Shown piece after piece: positions 40,721-49,711 of a stretch of DNA of 64,000 bases. The stretch is from Spirosoma aureum (GTDB lineage: Bacteria; Bacteroidota; Bacteroidia; Cytophagales; Spirosomataceae), in the NCBI RefSeq assembly GCF_011604685.1, contig NZ_CP050063.1, positions 4,052,501 through 4,116,500 of the forward strand, written 5' to 3'. The position numbers and the translations under genes were made by a program. Numbering within the stretch: position 1 is the stretch's first letter; each line of letters starts with the position of its first letter. Under the pieces are notes generated by a model. It searched no databases and had not been told where the DNA came from. It saw only the letters and a program-made list of their open reading frames with translations.

Positions 40721-43675
40721 TTAGAAGTTGAACATCACACGGCCATAATAATAGGCCCCGTTGGAACCTTGCTGATTGTTAGAGTACAGGTAAAAGCCCT
40801 GATTCTCTGACCGGAGTATTTGAGGATATTTATCAAGAATGTTGCTGCCTCCAATTGAGAACTTCACATTCCGGTTCAGATCATAGCCAACGCTTAGGTC
40901 AAAAATGGCCTGAGGTGAAAATGTCTGGTCATAAAAATTGCCATCACCGTCAGCAGAGACGGATCTTTCGGTTACCGATCCATAATAAGTACCTCTCAGC
41001 ATGGTATTGAATTTGTTAACCCGATAAGAAACCGAACCGATCAGCTTTGTTCTTGGTGTGCCTGTTTCAAATTGCCCTACTACATCACGGCTGAGGTATT
41101 TTCCTACGACCTGATCGGAGGTAAGATTGGCTACATTCAGGTTAAGCGTTTTCCGATTGAGGACCGTATTTTTACTGAAAATGGTAGCCAGCGTGAACGT
41201 AAAACTTTTGCCTTTTTGTAGGTTAAGTGTGTAATTTCCAACGGCCTCGATGCCTTTAGAACGTACATCGGCTCCATTGACAAAAAATTGAGCTTCACCT
41301 TCGCCAATTACTTCGCCATAATTATTACCAACTTCCGAAGCGTTAAAATAACTGGTTCTGAAAATGCGGTTGTCTACGTCAATCTGGTAAGCATCCAGGG
41401 TTACCTCAAATCCCTGAACGGGTTGATAGGTAAGCCCAAAGCCATAGGTTCGGGATTGTTCCTGTTTTAAGCCTTTGATACCTAATACCCGGGCCGCCGT
41501 GCTGTTGGTGGGGTAAGTGGTCACATCCAGAGGTTGCGGAATGCCATTGGCATCCGGTACGAAGGCAGTAGCTGTATGGGTATAGTTAAGCTCCTGTAGC
41601 GATGGTGCACGGAACCCCGTTGCAATCGACCCACGGATGGTAAGCGTTTTTGTCAGTGAATATCGGGCGGCCAGTTTTCCGATCGTTACCCCGCCAAAAT
41701 CGGAGTAATTTTCCAGCCGAAAAGCACCAGCTAGTAAAAATTTCCGGGTGAGTTCCAATTCAGCATCCAGATAGGCCGCCATAGTTGTCCTGAATTCATT
41801 GCGCTCATTTTTGGGGCCAAAGCCAGCAAAACACTGACAGTTAGACGACAGGGATTTAACGGTTACCTGTTGTCCGGCATTTACGGCCAATGGATTTCCG
41901 TTGGAATCAACAATAGGCGCACTGTTGGCATCTTCCAGTGGTTTGCCATCGGGTCCAACCAGGAGTCCGTCCTTTGCTACCGTTAGTATGCCTGCATTAC
42001 CATACGCATAACTCTCTTCCTGTCCTTTAAGGATTTTATAGTTCTCGACGCGCATTTCTGCACCAAAGGCGATGTTAAGGCCATTCATCACACCTTTAAA
42101 ATAACGGGATAAGTCGAGGTTGGTCGAGTTCTGAGTGAACTGATGGGTTCCCAGATTCATGTTGACCGGCGAATTGGAGCCAAGGGAGGCATTGAAGGTA
42201 TTGACCATGCCAAGCCTCATGGTATTTTTTCCGAATGTATTGCTGAAGTCAACCAGAAATTCGCCGATCTTGCTTTTAATACCAACCGTGTTCGAAATAT
42301 CGGACGTATTGGAGGTCATCTGTGGCCTGAATCCATTTGGATAGAGCAGGTAGTTGAACCGGTCGGTCTGAGCGGGACGGCGGAAATAGCACGAGAAGCC
42401 TTCCAGGTATTTATAAGAGGCACCGCCAAAACTGTAAATCGTTGTGTTCGGATTTATCTCATAACCGGCGTTATAAAATGTGCTTCCAAGCGTAATTGCT
42501 GGCATACCGGCGTATACCGCAAAATCAGCTTTCGTCAAGCCGCGGGCACTCATCAAACCCGTTTCTGTGGTCAGTGCAGCAATTTGCGACGTATTGCCGA
42601 CCGCCTGCGCATTAATTAATTCAGGATTTGTAATTACGGGATTGCCGTTCTTGTCGGTTCTGAGGTTATTAAGATACGTTTTGTCAAAAAATCCCCAGTC
42701 ATTTACGAAGGGGCGAAGTGTGGGTCGGCGTTGGGTAATCTGACCTGAAAGGTTAAAGTAGCCTTTGTCGTTAATTTTGAAACCATAGTTCGCATCGAAC
42801 TGGTAATTGAAACCATCGGGTTTACCAGACTTGGTCAAATCACCAGCCTGACCACCTGTATTGGCATAGCCTCCACCCGTAAGGCTACCCGTTAATTTAT
42901 TGGTGCCCTTTTTAAGGATAATATTGACGACACCGGCTACTGCATCGGAACCATACTGGGCGGCAGCACCATCGCGAAGTATTTCCACCCGATCAATAGC
43001 CGAAACGGGAATGGTCATCAAATCAACTGTAGTAGAAGGGCTGCCAACCGCCGTTTCAGTGATGAGCAGGGCCGATGTATGGCGTCGCTTTCCGTTAATC
43101 AGAACCAGTATCTGATTGGGGGCCATATTCCGTAACTGAACCGGATCGACGTGCGAATTCAGATCGCCACCCTGCGACCGTACCGCATTGAAACTCGGTG
43201 CTACAAAGGCCAACATTTGAGCCAGATCCATTTGAGGAAGTTCGCCCATAATATCCTTAATCGAAATGACATCGACAGGAACGGGTGTTTCCAGAATAGT
43301 TCGCCCGGTGTTCCGAGAACCTGTTACAATCAATTCAGTCAATTGAGTCGCATCCTCATCCAGGGCAACATTAAACGTGGTCTCATCGCCAACTTTTATC
43401 TCTTTTGATTTAAAACCGATGAAGCTGAAAACAAGAATGTCAGCCGGTGTGACTTCCAGAGTAAACAGGCCCTGTGCATCGGTGATCGAACCTTTCCGGC
43501 TATTGCCCTTCACCAGTACATTGACTCCCTGTATTACTTCGGAATTAACGCTGGTGGATACTTTACCCGTTATTTTCTTAGTCTGGGCTAAAGCGTCCAT
43601 AGGACATACCGCAGCCAATAACAGCATGGTGATGAATACGGGTATCAGATCATGCTTCAGTAATTTTCTTTTCAT
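40721..43675 (-). CDS. TonB-dependent receptor with carboxypeptidase-like N-terminal domain
   Basis: A 984-residue outer-membrane receptor. After the signal peptide (ending near DALAQ) comes a CarboxypepD_reg-like domain (KITGKVSTSVNSEVIQGVNV to FSFIGFKSKEIKVGD). The plug follows with LTELIVTGSRNTGRTILETP and RVEILRDGAAAQYGSDAVAG, and the barrel ends in YYYGRVMFNF. The start at 43675 is chosen for the signal peptide. The plug resembles that of large receptors lacking SusD (RAGSDAVAG type). The ligand is unknown. It forms a two-gene unit with the lipoprotein. Confidence 0.92.
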   Translation of the reverse strand: MKRKLLKHDLIPVFITMLLLAAVCPMDALAQTKKITGKVSTSVNSEVIQGVNVLVKGNSRKGSITDAQGLFTLEVTPADILVFSFIGFKSKEIKVGDETTFNVALDEDATQLTELIVTGSRNTGRTILETPVPVDVISIKDIMGELPQMDLAQMLAFVAPSFNAVRSQGGDLNSHVDPVQLRNMAPNQILVLINGKRRHTSALLITETAVGSPSTTVDLMTIPVSAIDRVEILRDGAAAQYGSDAVAGVVNIILKKGTNKLTGSLTGGGYANTGGQAGDLTKSGKPDGFNYQFDANYGFKINDKGYFNLSGQITQRRPTLRPFVNDWGFFDKTYLNNLRTDKNGNPVITNPELINAQAVGNTSQIAALTTETGLMSARGLTKADFAVYAGMPAITLGSTFYNAGYEINPNTTIYSFGGASYKYLEGFSCYFRRPAQTDRFNYLLYPNGFRPQMTSNTSDISNTVGIKSKIGEFLVDFSNTFGKNTMRLGMVNTFNASLGSNSPVNMNLGTHQFTQNSTNLDLSRYFKGVMNGLNIAFGAEMRVENYKILKGQEESYAYGNAGILTVAKDGLLVGPDGKPLEDANSAPIVDSNGNPLAVNAGQQVTVKSLSSNCQCFAGFGPKNERNEFRTTMAAYLDAELELTRKFLLAGAFRLENYSDFGGVTIGKLAARYSLTKTLTIRGSIATGFRAPSLQELNYTHTATAFVPDANGIPQPLDVTTYPTNSTAARVLGIKGLKQEQSRTYGFGLTYQPVQGFEVTLDAYQIDVDNRIFRTSYFNASEVGNNYGEVIGEGEAQFFVNGADVRSKGIEAVGNYTLNLQKGKSFTFTLATIFSKNTVLNRKTLNLNVANLTSDQVVGKYLSRDVVGQFETGTPRTKLIGSVSYRVNKFNTMLRGTYYGSVTERSVSADGDGNFYDQTFSPQAIFDLSVGYDLNRNVKFSIGGSNILDKYPQILRSENQGFYLYSNNQQGSNGAYYYGRVMFNF

Positions 43676-44049
43676 GGTTGATAATGGATTGTTGGAGTTA
43701 AGTAGAGCGAATTCATTTTCAGGTCTTTTGGTAAGAAAAAGGGTATTTCTGGACAAAAGCGTAGCTAACAACCGAAGAATTCCGGTTTACAAATACGGGC
43801 AGAAAGACAATGCAGAATACGAAAGCAGTTGAGTGACACCGACTGGGTTCACGCACCGCTCGACCATCAATTGGTTAAGAATCAGATGTTGCTTTTGTGC
43901 ACAAAGGCATGTATTTTGTGTTGCCTTATATCAAATATGCCAATTAATTTATTGTATATAAAGTATTACTAAAAATAAAATATGTTATTGTTTGCAAAGT
44001 GCAAAAGATAGTTAACTGAGTACTATTTACTAGTAAAGAATAGGTATTT
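43676..44049 (-). other. AT-rich intergenic region upstream of a TonB receptor
   Basis: About 374 nt without a supported gene. It contains a perfect 12-bp palindrome, TTTGTGCACAAA, at 43894-43905, which could be an operator for the TonB-receptor unit. No TAnnTTTG box for that gene is found. The nagA end of the gap (43930-44049) is strongly AT-rich. Confidence 0.4.
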
Positions 44050-45231
44050 TTAAACAATTGCCTGACCTGTCGACCATACATTTTTTACGTGAAGAGTGCT
44101 GTCCACACGGACTACATTAGCCACATAGCCATTTTGTATTTTACCAAGTTTATCAACAAGACCAATTACTTCGGCCGGAATGACCGATGCCATGCGTAAC
44201 GCATTTACTAACGGAATTTCAGCCTGATCAACAGCCACTCGAACACAGTCGATTAGGGTAAGAGCCGAGCCTGCCAGTTTACCTTCATTGTTTACGTATC
44301 GACCGGGACCGGTTGGGTCGGGTTCAAAATGAACAATAAATTCACCTAATGAGAAATTGGGGCGGGGTGGATTGGCAAATAAAGCGTCTGAAATCAGGAA
44401 AAGGCGTTCTGAACCGCCATTGTTCATTAGGCGATACGCAATTCGGATGGCAACCGGATCGCAGTGGTAGCCGTCAGCAATGATGCTTGCCCGAACCGCC
44501 GAGTGGTCAACTACAGCCCCAACGACACCCGGCTCACGGCTTTCAAAACCCCTCATTGCATTATATAAGTGAGTGGCCAGTGGAAATCCGTTGTCAAAGG
44601 CGTTTGTAGCCTGTTGGTAAGTCGCATTACTGTGTCCCAGCGAGAGAAGCGTATTCGGGTGTTTTAACCGATGAATAGTGGCCAGTTGTTCAGGTGTCAG
44701 AATTTCAGGAGCCAGTGTCAGTATCTGGATCACATCGGCATTCTTGCTGAATAAGGTCTCCAGTTCACCCTCCGCTGGTGTGCGGACAAAAGCGGCACTG
44801 TGAGCCCCGCGCTTAACTGGATTGAAATACGGTCCTTCGAGGTGGATACCAGGCACGCCATATGGCTCTTCAGTCCGAATAACCTGCACGGCTGCCATGG
44901 ATTGTTGCATCACATCGAGCGAGGTCGAATGGATCGTTGGCAGCAGGGTCGTAGTGCCGTTTCGGCGGTGGGTTTCGTAGATATGCCGAACGGTCTCGGG
45001 CGTTGGCACATCATTCAAAAATAAATTCGAACCCCCGTAAAGCTGCAAATCAATCAGGCCCGGAATCAGGTAATCGCCCTCCAGATCAATGACAGTCGAG
45101 TCATTAGCTGTTGAGCCGTTGGGAGACTCCGAAACTTCCTGAATATGTCCATTCGCGACGCGGACAGATGCGCCTGAGAGAAACGATTCGCCCGTAAAAA
45201 CAGTGGCGTTCTGAAATGTAATTGCCTGCAT
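44050..45231 (-). CDS. nagA: N-acetylglucosamine-6-phosphate deacetylase (NagA)
   Basis: A 393-residue amidohydrolase that removes acetate from GlcNAc-6-phosphate, feeding amino-sugar catabolism or cell-wall recycling. Motifs are DLEGDYLIPGLIDLQLYGG, HLEGPYFNPVKRGAH (metal-binding Glu), SLGHSNATYQQA and THLYNAMRGFESREPG. IIADGYHCDPVAIRIAYR and the catalytic Asp in LISDALF follow. No nagB or transporter is next to it. The ABM-domain gene lies upstream on the same strand. Confidence 0.95.
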   Translation of the reverse strand: MQAITFQNATVFTGESFLSGASVRVANGHIQEVSESPNGSTANDSTVIDLEGDYLIPGLIDLQLYGGSNLFLNDVPTPETVRHIYETHRRNGTTTLLPTIHSTSLDVMQQSMAAVQVIRTEEPYGVPGIHLEGPYFNPVKRGAHSAAFVRTPAEGELETLFSKNADVIQILTLAPEILTPEQLATIHRLKHPNTLLSLGHSNATYQQATNAFDNGFPLATHLYNAMRGFESREPGVVGAVVDHSAVRASIIADGYHCDPVAIRIAYRLMNNGGSERLFLISDALFANPPRPNFSLGEFIVHFEPDPTGPGRYVNNEGKLAGSALTLIDCVRVAVDQAEIPLVNALRMASVIPAEVIGLVDKLGKIQNGYVANVVRVDSTLHVKNVWSTGQAIV

Positions 45232-45286
45232 AAACGCGAAAGTAAAATGCCGGATTTAAATATCCGGCAGAATTTTACAATTACGT

Positions 45287-45571
45287 TCACTTTTCTACTT
45301 TAATCAACTCTACCGGACCGGCCAGCCAGTTCGTCGCTTTTTCGCCGAAGGCTTTCATGTGCGGCATCTGGTCGTGAGCCTGAAGTCCGGCTTCATCCGT
45401 CCAGAGTTCGTGCATAATGAATTTTTCGGGATGTTCGGCACTTTCAAACAATTCATAGAGCAGACAGGCGTCTTCTTCCCGAACCTTTACAACAAGGTTA
45501 TATAAGCCATTACGTAATTCAGCTTCGGCACCGGGTCGGGCCGTAATGATCGCAAAAACACCGAGAGGCAT
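45287..45571 (-). CDS. ABM-domain (antibiotic biosynthesis monooxygenase-like) protein
   Basis: A 94-residue ferredoxin-like-fold protein: GVFAIITARPGAEAELRNGL, then CLLYELFESAEHPEKFIMHE and the Trp motif LWTDEAGLQAHDQMPHMKAF. Members include quinol monooxygenases and YgiN-like enzymes, but many are uncharacterised. The ATG at 45571 is chosen; the frame extends upstream in AT-rich sequence that looks non-coding. It lies 66 nt downstream of aroE, same strand. Confidence 0.87.
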   Translation of the reverse strand: MPLGVFAIITARPGAEAELRNGLYNLVVKVREEDACLLYELFESAEHPEKFIMHELWTDEAGLQAHDQMPHMKAFGEKATNWLAGPVELIKVEK

Positions 45572-45637
45572 ACAAGGATGAAGGTTATTGAATAAATTTT
45601 TTATGACATAGTGTATGATACATACTACCACACAAAC

Positions 45638-46387
45638 TTACCGTTCCTGCCAGATTTCCCACGCTTTTTCGGCCTGTAAAACCAGCATCTGATAGCCATT
45701 CATAACCGAAGCTCCACGCTCGAGGCCGAGTTTCATGAATTGGGTTTCGGCCGGATTATAGACCAGATCATAGAGCAGATGCTGTTCTGTAAGCTGGTCG
45801 TAGGGGAGGGTAGGCGCTTCGTTGATGTTTGGGTATGTCCCAACGGGCGAACAGTTTATAATGAGTCGATACGCGGCAATCAGGGCCGGAAGTTCATCGT
45901 ATGTGAGATTATCGGCTGTTTTTTTTCGGGATACCGATTTATAGGGAATATGCAGATCGGCCAGAGCAACCATTACAGCCTTTGAGGCTCCCCCCGTTCC
46001 GAGTACAAGTGCCTGCAAACCGTTCGCCGTGCGACCAAGCGAAGCGAGCCAATCGGTAAGCGATTGTTTGAAACCGTAATAATCGGAGTTAAAGCCGGTT
46101 TTGGTGCCATCGGCTTCCAGTTTAATCACATTCACGGCTCCAACCTTTTCGGCCGACGAATCCAATCGATCGAGGTACGGAAGTACGGCCTGTTTATGAG
46201 GAATCGTTACGTTTAACCCCCGTAGACCCGGTGTTTGAAGCAGATCGGGAAGTGCAACCGAAACGTCGGACATCTCAAACAGATCATATCGGGAATCGGG
46301 AATGTCTTCACGGACGAATTTTTCTGTGAAGTAGCGTTGCGAAAATGAATGGGTGAGCGGAAAACCAATAAGACCGTAGCGAGTCAT
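45638..46387 (-). CDS. aroE: Shikimate dehydrogenase (AroE)
   Basis: A 249-residue NADPH enzyme reducing 3-dehydroshikimate in the chorismate pathway. The substrate site has GLIGFPLTHSFSQ and the catalytic Lys in NVTIPHKQAVLPYLD. The cofactor loop is LVLGTGGASKAVMVAL. NSDYYGF, SPVGTYP and NGYQMLVLQAEKAWEIW are also conserved. It is shorter than E. coli AroE, as is usual in Bacteroidota. Start ATG at 46387 (MTRYGLIG). Confidence 0.95.
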   Translation of the reverse strand: MTRYGLIGFPLTHSFSQRYFTEKFVREDIPDSRYDLFEMSDVSVALPDLLQTPGLRGLNVTIPHKQAVLPYLDRLDSSAEKVGAVNVIKLEADGTKTGFNSDYYGFKQSLTDWLASLGRTANGLQALVLGTGGASKAVMVALADLHIPYKSVSRKKTADNLTYDELPALIAAYRLIINCSPVGTYPNINEAPTLPYDQLTEQHLLYDLVYNPAETQFMKLGLERGASVMNGYQMLVLQAEKAWEIWQER

Positions 46388-46439
46388 AAATGAGTGGGGT
46401 ATCAAACTATTTACCAGAAGCGGTAGTCCAGTAAAAGTA

Positions 46440-46515
46440 AAACGGGTTATTGGCTTACTGCGTTATTATCAGTCAACCTCAGACGGAAATAACGCAGTAA
46501 GCCAATAACCCGTTT
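46440..46515 (-). terminator. 28-bp perfect hairpin after the DedA gene
   Basis: Positions 46440-46467 are the exact reverse complement of 46488-46515, with a 20-nt loop. It begins 11 nt after the DedA stop and is followed on the minus strand by a T-rich tail, so it should terminate DedA and separate it from aroE. Confidence 0.8.
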
Positions 46516-46525
46516 AATTCACGAT

Positions 46526-47179
46526 TTAGACAGTGGGTGTGCTGGATCGTTTTTTTAGAGCGCCATAAATGATAGGCACAACAGATAAACCGACGATACC
46601 GAACACAACCAGCTCAAAATTCTTTTGAACGATCGGAAAATTGCCAAAGAAATAGCCCAGTAATGAAATACTGGTTACCCACAAAACGGCTCCAATGATG
46701 CAAAACCGGAGGTAGGTTCCGTAGTTCATACTGCCAGCACCAGCTACGAACGGTGCAATCGTCCGGACAATTGGAATGAACCGGGCTATGATGACGGTAC
46801 GTCCACCGTATTTGGTGTAAAACTTCTCCGTTTCAGTGATGTATTCACGCTTGAAAAACAGAATCCTCTCTCTGGATTTGATCGTATTCCCCAGAAACTT
46901 ACCAACAAAATAATTGACGTTGTCGCCCAGTAACGCGGCCGTAATCAATAAGGGAATAATGACCCAGACACTCAGTTCGTTGGTAGGTCGGGCTGCCAAT
47001 GCTCCGGCCGCAAACAGCAATGAATCGCCGGGCAGGAGCGGCATCACAATCAGTCCTGTTTCAGTGAAAACGATCAGAAACAGAATGGCGTAGAGTAATA
47101 CGCCGTAATCGTTGGCCCACGCATCAAGGTAGCGATCGAGGTGGAGCAGAAAATCAAGCAGAGATTTAATAAGATCCAT
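46526..47179 (-). CDS. DedA-family membrane protein
   Basis: A 217-residue inner-membrane protein of the DedA/VTT family, whose members are linked to undecaprenyl-phosphate or phosphatidylethanolamine flipping. Conserved features are FTETGLIVMPLLPGDSLLF, the GDNVNYFVGKFLG loop, KYGGRTVIIARFIPIVRTIA with the functional Arg residues, and VAGAGSMNYG. It is a single-gene unit. Confidence 0.93.
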   Translation of the reverse strand: MDLIKSLLDFLLHLDRYLDAWANDYGVLLYAILFLIVFTETGLIVMPLLPGDSLLFAAGALAARPTNELSVWVIIPLLITAALLGDNVNYFVGKFLGNTIKSRERILFFKREYITETEKFYTKYGGRTVIIARFIPIVRTIAPFVAGAGSMNYGTYLRFCIIGAVLWVTSISLLGYFFGNFPIVQKNFELVVFGIVGLSVVPIIYGALKKRSSTPTV

Positions 47180-47288
47180 AAAACGGAGTTTTTGCCGGAT
47201 CGCCGGTGCGATTTATAGTTTTCAGTAGGATATGCAATGAGTTGGGATGCGTCAGCTCACGGAAAGCCATACACAGAAAACTGTAAAA

Positions 47289-48050
47289 CTATTTATCAAG
47301 AAATTGCGTAAACGTATCTCCGCGTAACCCTAATCGAATCGTTTCCAGAGGAATAACTTCGTGAGGAGCAATGTTACCAAGATTAACGTTGGCACCGAGG
47401 AGTTTAACAAACCAAACCTGCTGTTCTTTTTGCGGAGCTTCCCACAGGATACTTTCAAAGGGGACCTGCGTCAGAATTTCTTCGACTAGTCCCTGGCGCA
47501 CTTCACCACTTGAGCGAAACAAACCTACGGTGCCTCCTTCGCGGGCTTCACCGATCACTTTCCAGGCACCAGCCTCTAACTCTGCCTTCATCAACTGAAT
47601 CCACTTATAGGGTGGAATGATCTTGGCTTCATCTTTTGAACCAACCTCCGACAAAACCGTAACCTGCGTAGCCAGTGTTCGAATATACTCGCATTTTTCA
47701 TCCTGGGGCATCTCAATAGAACCGTCTGAAACCTCAGCGTATTCCATGCTATACTTATCCAGAAGCTTTCGGTAGTCGTCGAACTTATTCCGGACAATGA
47801 AGGCTTCAAAGAGGGTTCCGCCAAAATAGACGGGCACCCCCGCTTCCCGATAAATGTCGAGTTTTTCTTTAAGATTGGGGGTCACAAAAGAGGTTGCCCA
47901 GCCCAGTTTGATGATGTCTGCGTAGCCAGCGGAGGTAGACAAAAAGTCCTCAACTTCGCGCAGGCTTAATCCCTTATCCATTACCATCGTCAGTCCGCTT
48001 TGGCGCGGCTTAGCGGTACGATCGGGAATCTGCGTAAGCGTATAATTCAT
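47289..48050 (-). CDS. Phosphosulfolactate synthase-like protein (ComA family)
   Basis: A 253-residue TIM-barrel protein related to (2R)-phospho-3-sulfolactate synthase, which adds sulfite to phosphoenolpyruvate. Motifs are RQSGLTMVMDKGLSLREVED, IKLGWATSF, VPVYFGGTLFEAF, EVSDGSIEMP and VGLFRSSGEVR. In methanogens ComA serves coenzyme M synthesis, which this bacterium would not make, so the role here is different or unknown. A link to sulfonate or sulfonolipid synthesis is only a hypothesis. The start at 48050 (MNYTLTQIPDRTAKP) fits the family; an ATG at 48071 is possible. Confidence 0.85.
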   Translation of the reverse strand: MNYTLTQIPDRTAKPRQSGLTMVMDKGLSLREVEDFLSTSAGYADIIKLGWATSFVTPNLKEKLDIYREAGVPVYFGGTLFEAFIVRNKFDDYRKLLDKYSMEYAEVSDGSIEMPQDEKCEYIRTLATQVTVLSEVGSKDEAKIIPPYKWIQLMKAELEAGAWKVIGEAREGGTVGLFRSSGEVRQGLVEEILTQVPFESILWEAPQKEQQVWFVKLLGANVNLGNIAPHEVIPLETIRLGLRGDTFTQFLDK

Positions 48051-48180
48051 TCCGAATGATCTAATAGGCATGTTTAAAATCGCCCAAAAGTAGTATAAGT
48101 CCTGATAACCTCCCAAGAAAGTCCATAAATAGTAGCGTCTGTTGCGACTATAGCTTAGTTTCGTACTATTTTTGTTGGAT

Positions 48181-48630
48181 ATGGACAATTTGACAAACCC
48201 CCGCCTTGATTTCTTTCGCTCACAGATTGGCAACGACATGAGTGGCAGCATTTCTCCTTTCGGTCGCTGGCTTAAAGGAACAATCCGGGCTGCCGACTAT
48301 GGCCGGTTAGTTGTTGAGTATACGATTCGTGAAGAATTGACGAATCCGGCTGGGGTATTGCATGGTGGGGCTGCTGCTGGCATTCTCGACGATCTTGTTG
48401 GCGCTACCGTCTTTACCCTTGGTCGCGAATACGCTTATACATCCGTAAACCTGAACATCGATTTTCTTCACGCAGCCCGGTTGGGCGAGTCCATTACAGC
48501 CATTGCAGAGGTTATTCGTGAAGGTAAAAACATCATTCACGGTGAAGGTCGAATTGTGGCAGCGGATGGCAAAATTATTGCCAAATGTGCTACTAATCTT
48601 ATTCAGACGTCGATGAAACTGCCTATATAG
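48181..48630 (+). CDS. PaaI-like hotdog-fold thioesterase
   Basis: A 149-residue acyl-CoA thioesterase of the PaaI/4HBT class. The active-site region is NPAGVLHGGAAAGILDDLVG. YTSVNLNIDFLHAARLGESI and IVAADGKIIAKCATNLI complete the hotdog fold. It could serve hydrolysis of a pathway thioester, such as DHNA-CoA in menaquinone synthesis, but that is only a possibility. It is divergent from the ComA-like gene. Start ATG at 48181; a TTG at 48172 is less likely. Confidence 0.9.
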   Translation: MDNLTNPRLDFFRSQIGNDMSGSISPFGRWLKGTIRAADYGRLVVEYTIREELTNPAGVLHGGAAAGILDDLVGATVFTLGREYAYTSVNLNIDFLHAARLGESITAIAEVIREGKNIIHGEGRIVAADGKIIAKCATNLIQTSMKLPI

Positions 48631-48773
48631 AATGCAGCGGCAAGCTCATGATTATGGTAATACCTCAAGTCTACTGGGCGAATGGTTAACAAACATCGTT
48701 TTGTTTCATTGGCGGATACCTGACACTTTTTATAAATCCTGTATTTTTACTGGCACGAATGAGTGGCTACGTA

Positions 48774-48804
48774 TTGCGTTTCAATAAAGAATACGTTACT
48801 TTTG
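48774..48804 (+). promoter_or_regulatory. Promoter of rplU-rpmA
   Basis: TTG at 48774-48776, a 20-nt spacer, then TACTTTTG at 48797-48804 followed by C. This matches the Bacteroidota vegetative promoter (TTG, about 19-20 nt, TAnnTTTG). The predicted start site is about 48810, 23 nt before the rplU start codon. Confidence 0.75.
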
Positions 48805-48832
48805 CACCTCATTTCCAATTTCATACACAAAC

Positions 48833-49150
48833 ATGTACGCAATCGTAGAGATCGCAGGGCAGCAATTCAAGATCCAGAAGGGTCGCTCCATCTATACCCA
48901 CCGGTTAGAGGGCGATGTGGACGCTGCACTTGCCTCCGACAAGGTGAAAATTCTCCTTGTTGACAACGAGGGGAGCATCTCCATTGGTGCCCCGACTGTC
49001 GCTGGAGCGACAGTATCGGCCAAAATCGTCGAACACCTGAAAGGCGAAAAAGTTATCGTCTTCAAAAAGAAGCGTCGTAAAGGCTACAAAAAGAAAAATG
49101 GTCACCGTCAATATCTGACCAAAGTTCTAATCGAAGATATAACAATCTAA
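48833..49150 (+). CDS. rplU: 50S ribosomal protein L21
   Basis: A 105-residue large-subunit ribosomal protein. It begins MYAIVEIAGQQFKIQKG, and the C-terminal signature KRRKGYKKKNGHRQYLTKV is intact. It is first in a two-gene ribosomal operon with rpmA, 94 nt downstream, as in most bacteria. Confidence 0.98.
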   Translation: MYAIVEIAGQQFKIQKGRSIYTHRLEGDVDAALASDKVKILLVDNEGSISIGAPTVAGATVSAKIVEHLKGEKVIVFKKKRRKGYKKKNGHRQYLTKVLIEDITI

Positions 49151-49244
49151 AATAGTAGTTAGTGGTCAGGAGCTGGAAAAGAGAAATTGCGCACGCAAAT
49201 CTTATTCTTACTCCTAACACCTCGCTCCTAATTCCTAAAAGACA

Positions 49245-49559
49245 ATGGCACACAAGAAAGGTGTAGGTAGTTCCAAAAACGGCCGCGATTCGCACAGCAA
49301 ACGCTTGGGTGTGAAGTTGTTCGGTGGCCAGTCGGCTATTGCCGGCAACATCATTATCCGCCAGCGCGGTACGAAACATCATCCTGGCAAAAACGTTGGT
49401 CTGGGTAAAGACTATACGTTATTCGCACTGGTTGATGGTGTCGTAAAATTCCGTCCTGGCCGTAACAGCCGTTCATACGTAGACATCATTCCAGCTGGTC
49501 CTTCGGCAGTTGAAACAGCTCCTGTAGCTGTAGCTCCCGCAGCAACAGCAGAAGCGTAA
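49245..49559 (+). CDS. rpmA: 50S ribosomal protein L27
   Basis: A 104-residue protein beginning [20 protein letters not shown] with [20 protein letters not shown], the classical L27 N-terminus reaching the peptidyl-transferase centre. No cleavable leader is present. An Ala/Pro/Val-rich tail of about 20 residues ([18 protein letters not shown]) extends beyond the usual end. A terminator follows at 49585. Confidence 0.98.
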   Translation: MAHKKGVGSSKNGRDSHSKRLGVKLFGGQSAIAGNIIIRQRGTKHHPGKNVGLGKDYTLFALVDGVVKFRPGRNSRSYVDIIPAGPSAVETAPVAVAPAATAEA

Positions 49560-49584
49560 GGCACACACTTACGATACGAAAATG

Positions 49585-49617
49585 AACCCGTTTAACAGTA
49601 CGTTGAACGGGTTTTTT
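49585..49617 (+). terminator. Terminator of rplU-rpmA
   Basis: AACCCGTT (49585-49592) pairs with AACGGGTT (49606-49613), and a T-run continues to 49617. It is 26 nt after the rpmA stop codon. Confidence 0.8.
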
Positions 49618-49711
49618 CATGCCCAAAAACTAAAAAAACGGTATGACTGTTACTATACCGTCAGCGCTACCAACCGAAAGTCATAACGTATACACTGAAA
49701 ACTTTTTAATA

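Noticed and set aside
42143..42619. 158-codon frame antisense to the large TonB receptor
   Set aside because: No start context or recognisable motifs; the receptor frame is clearly the coding one.
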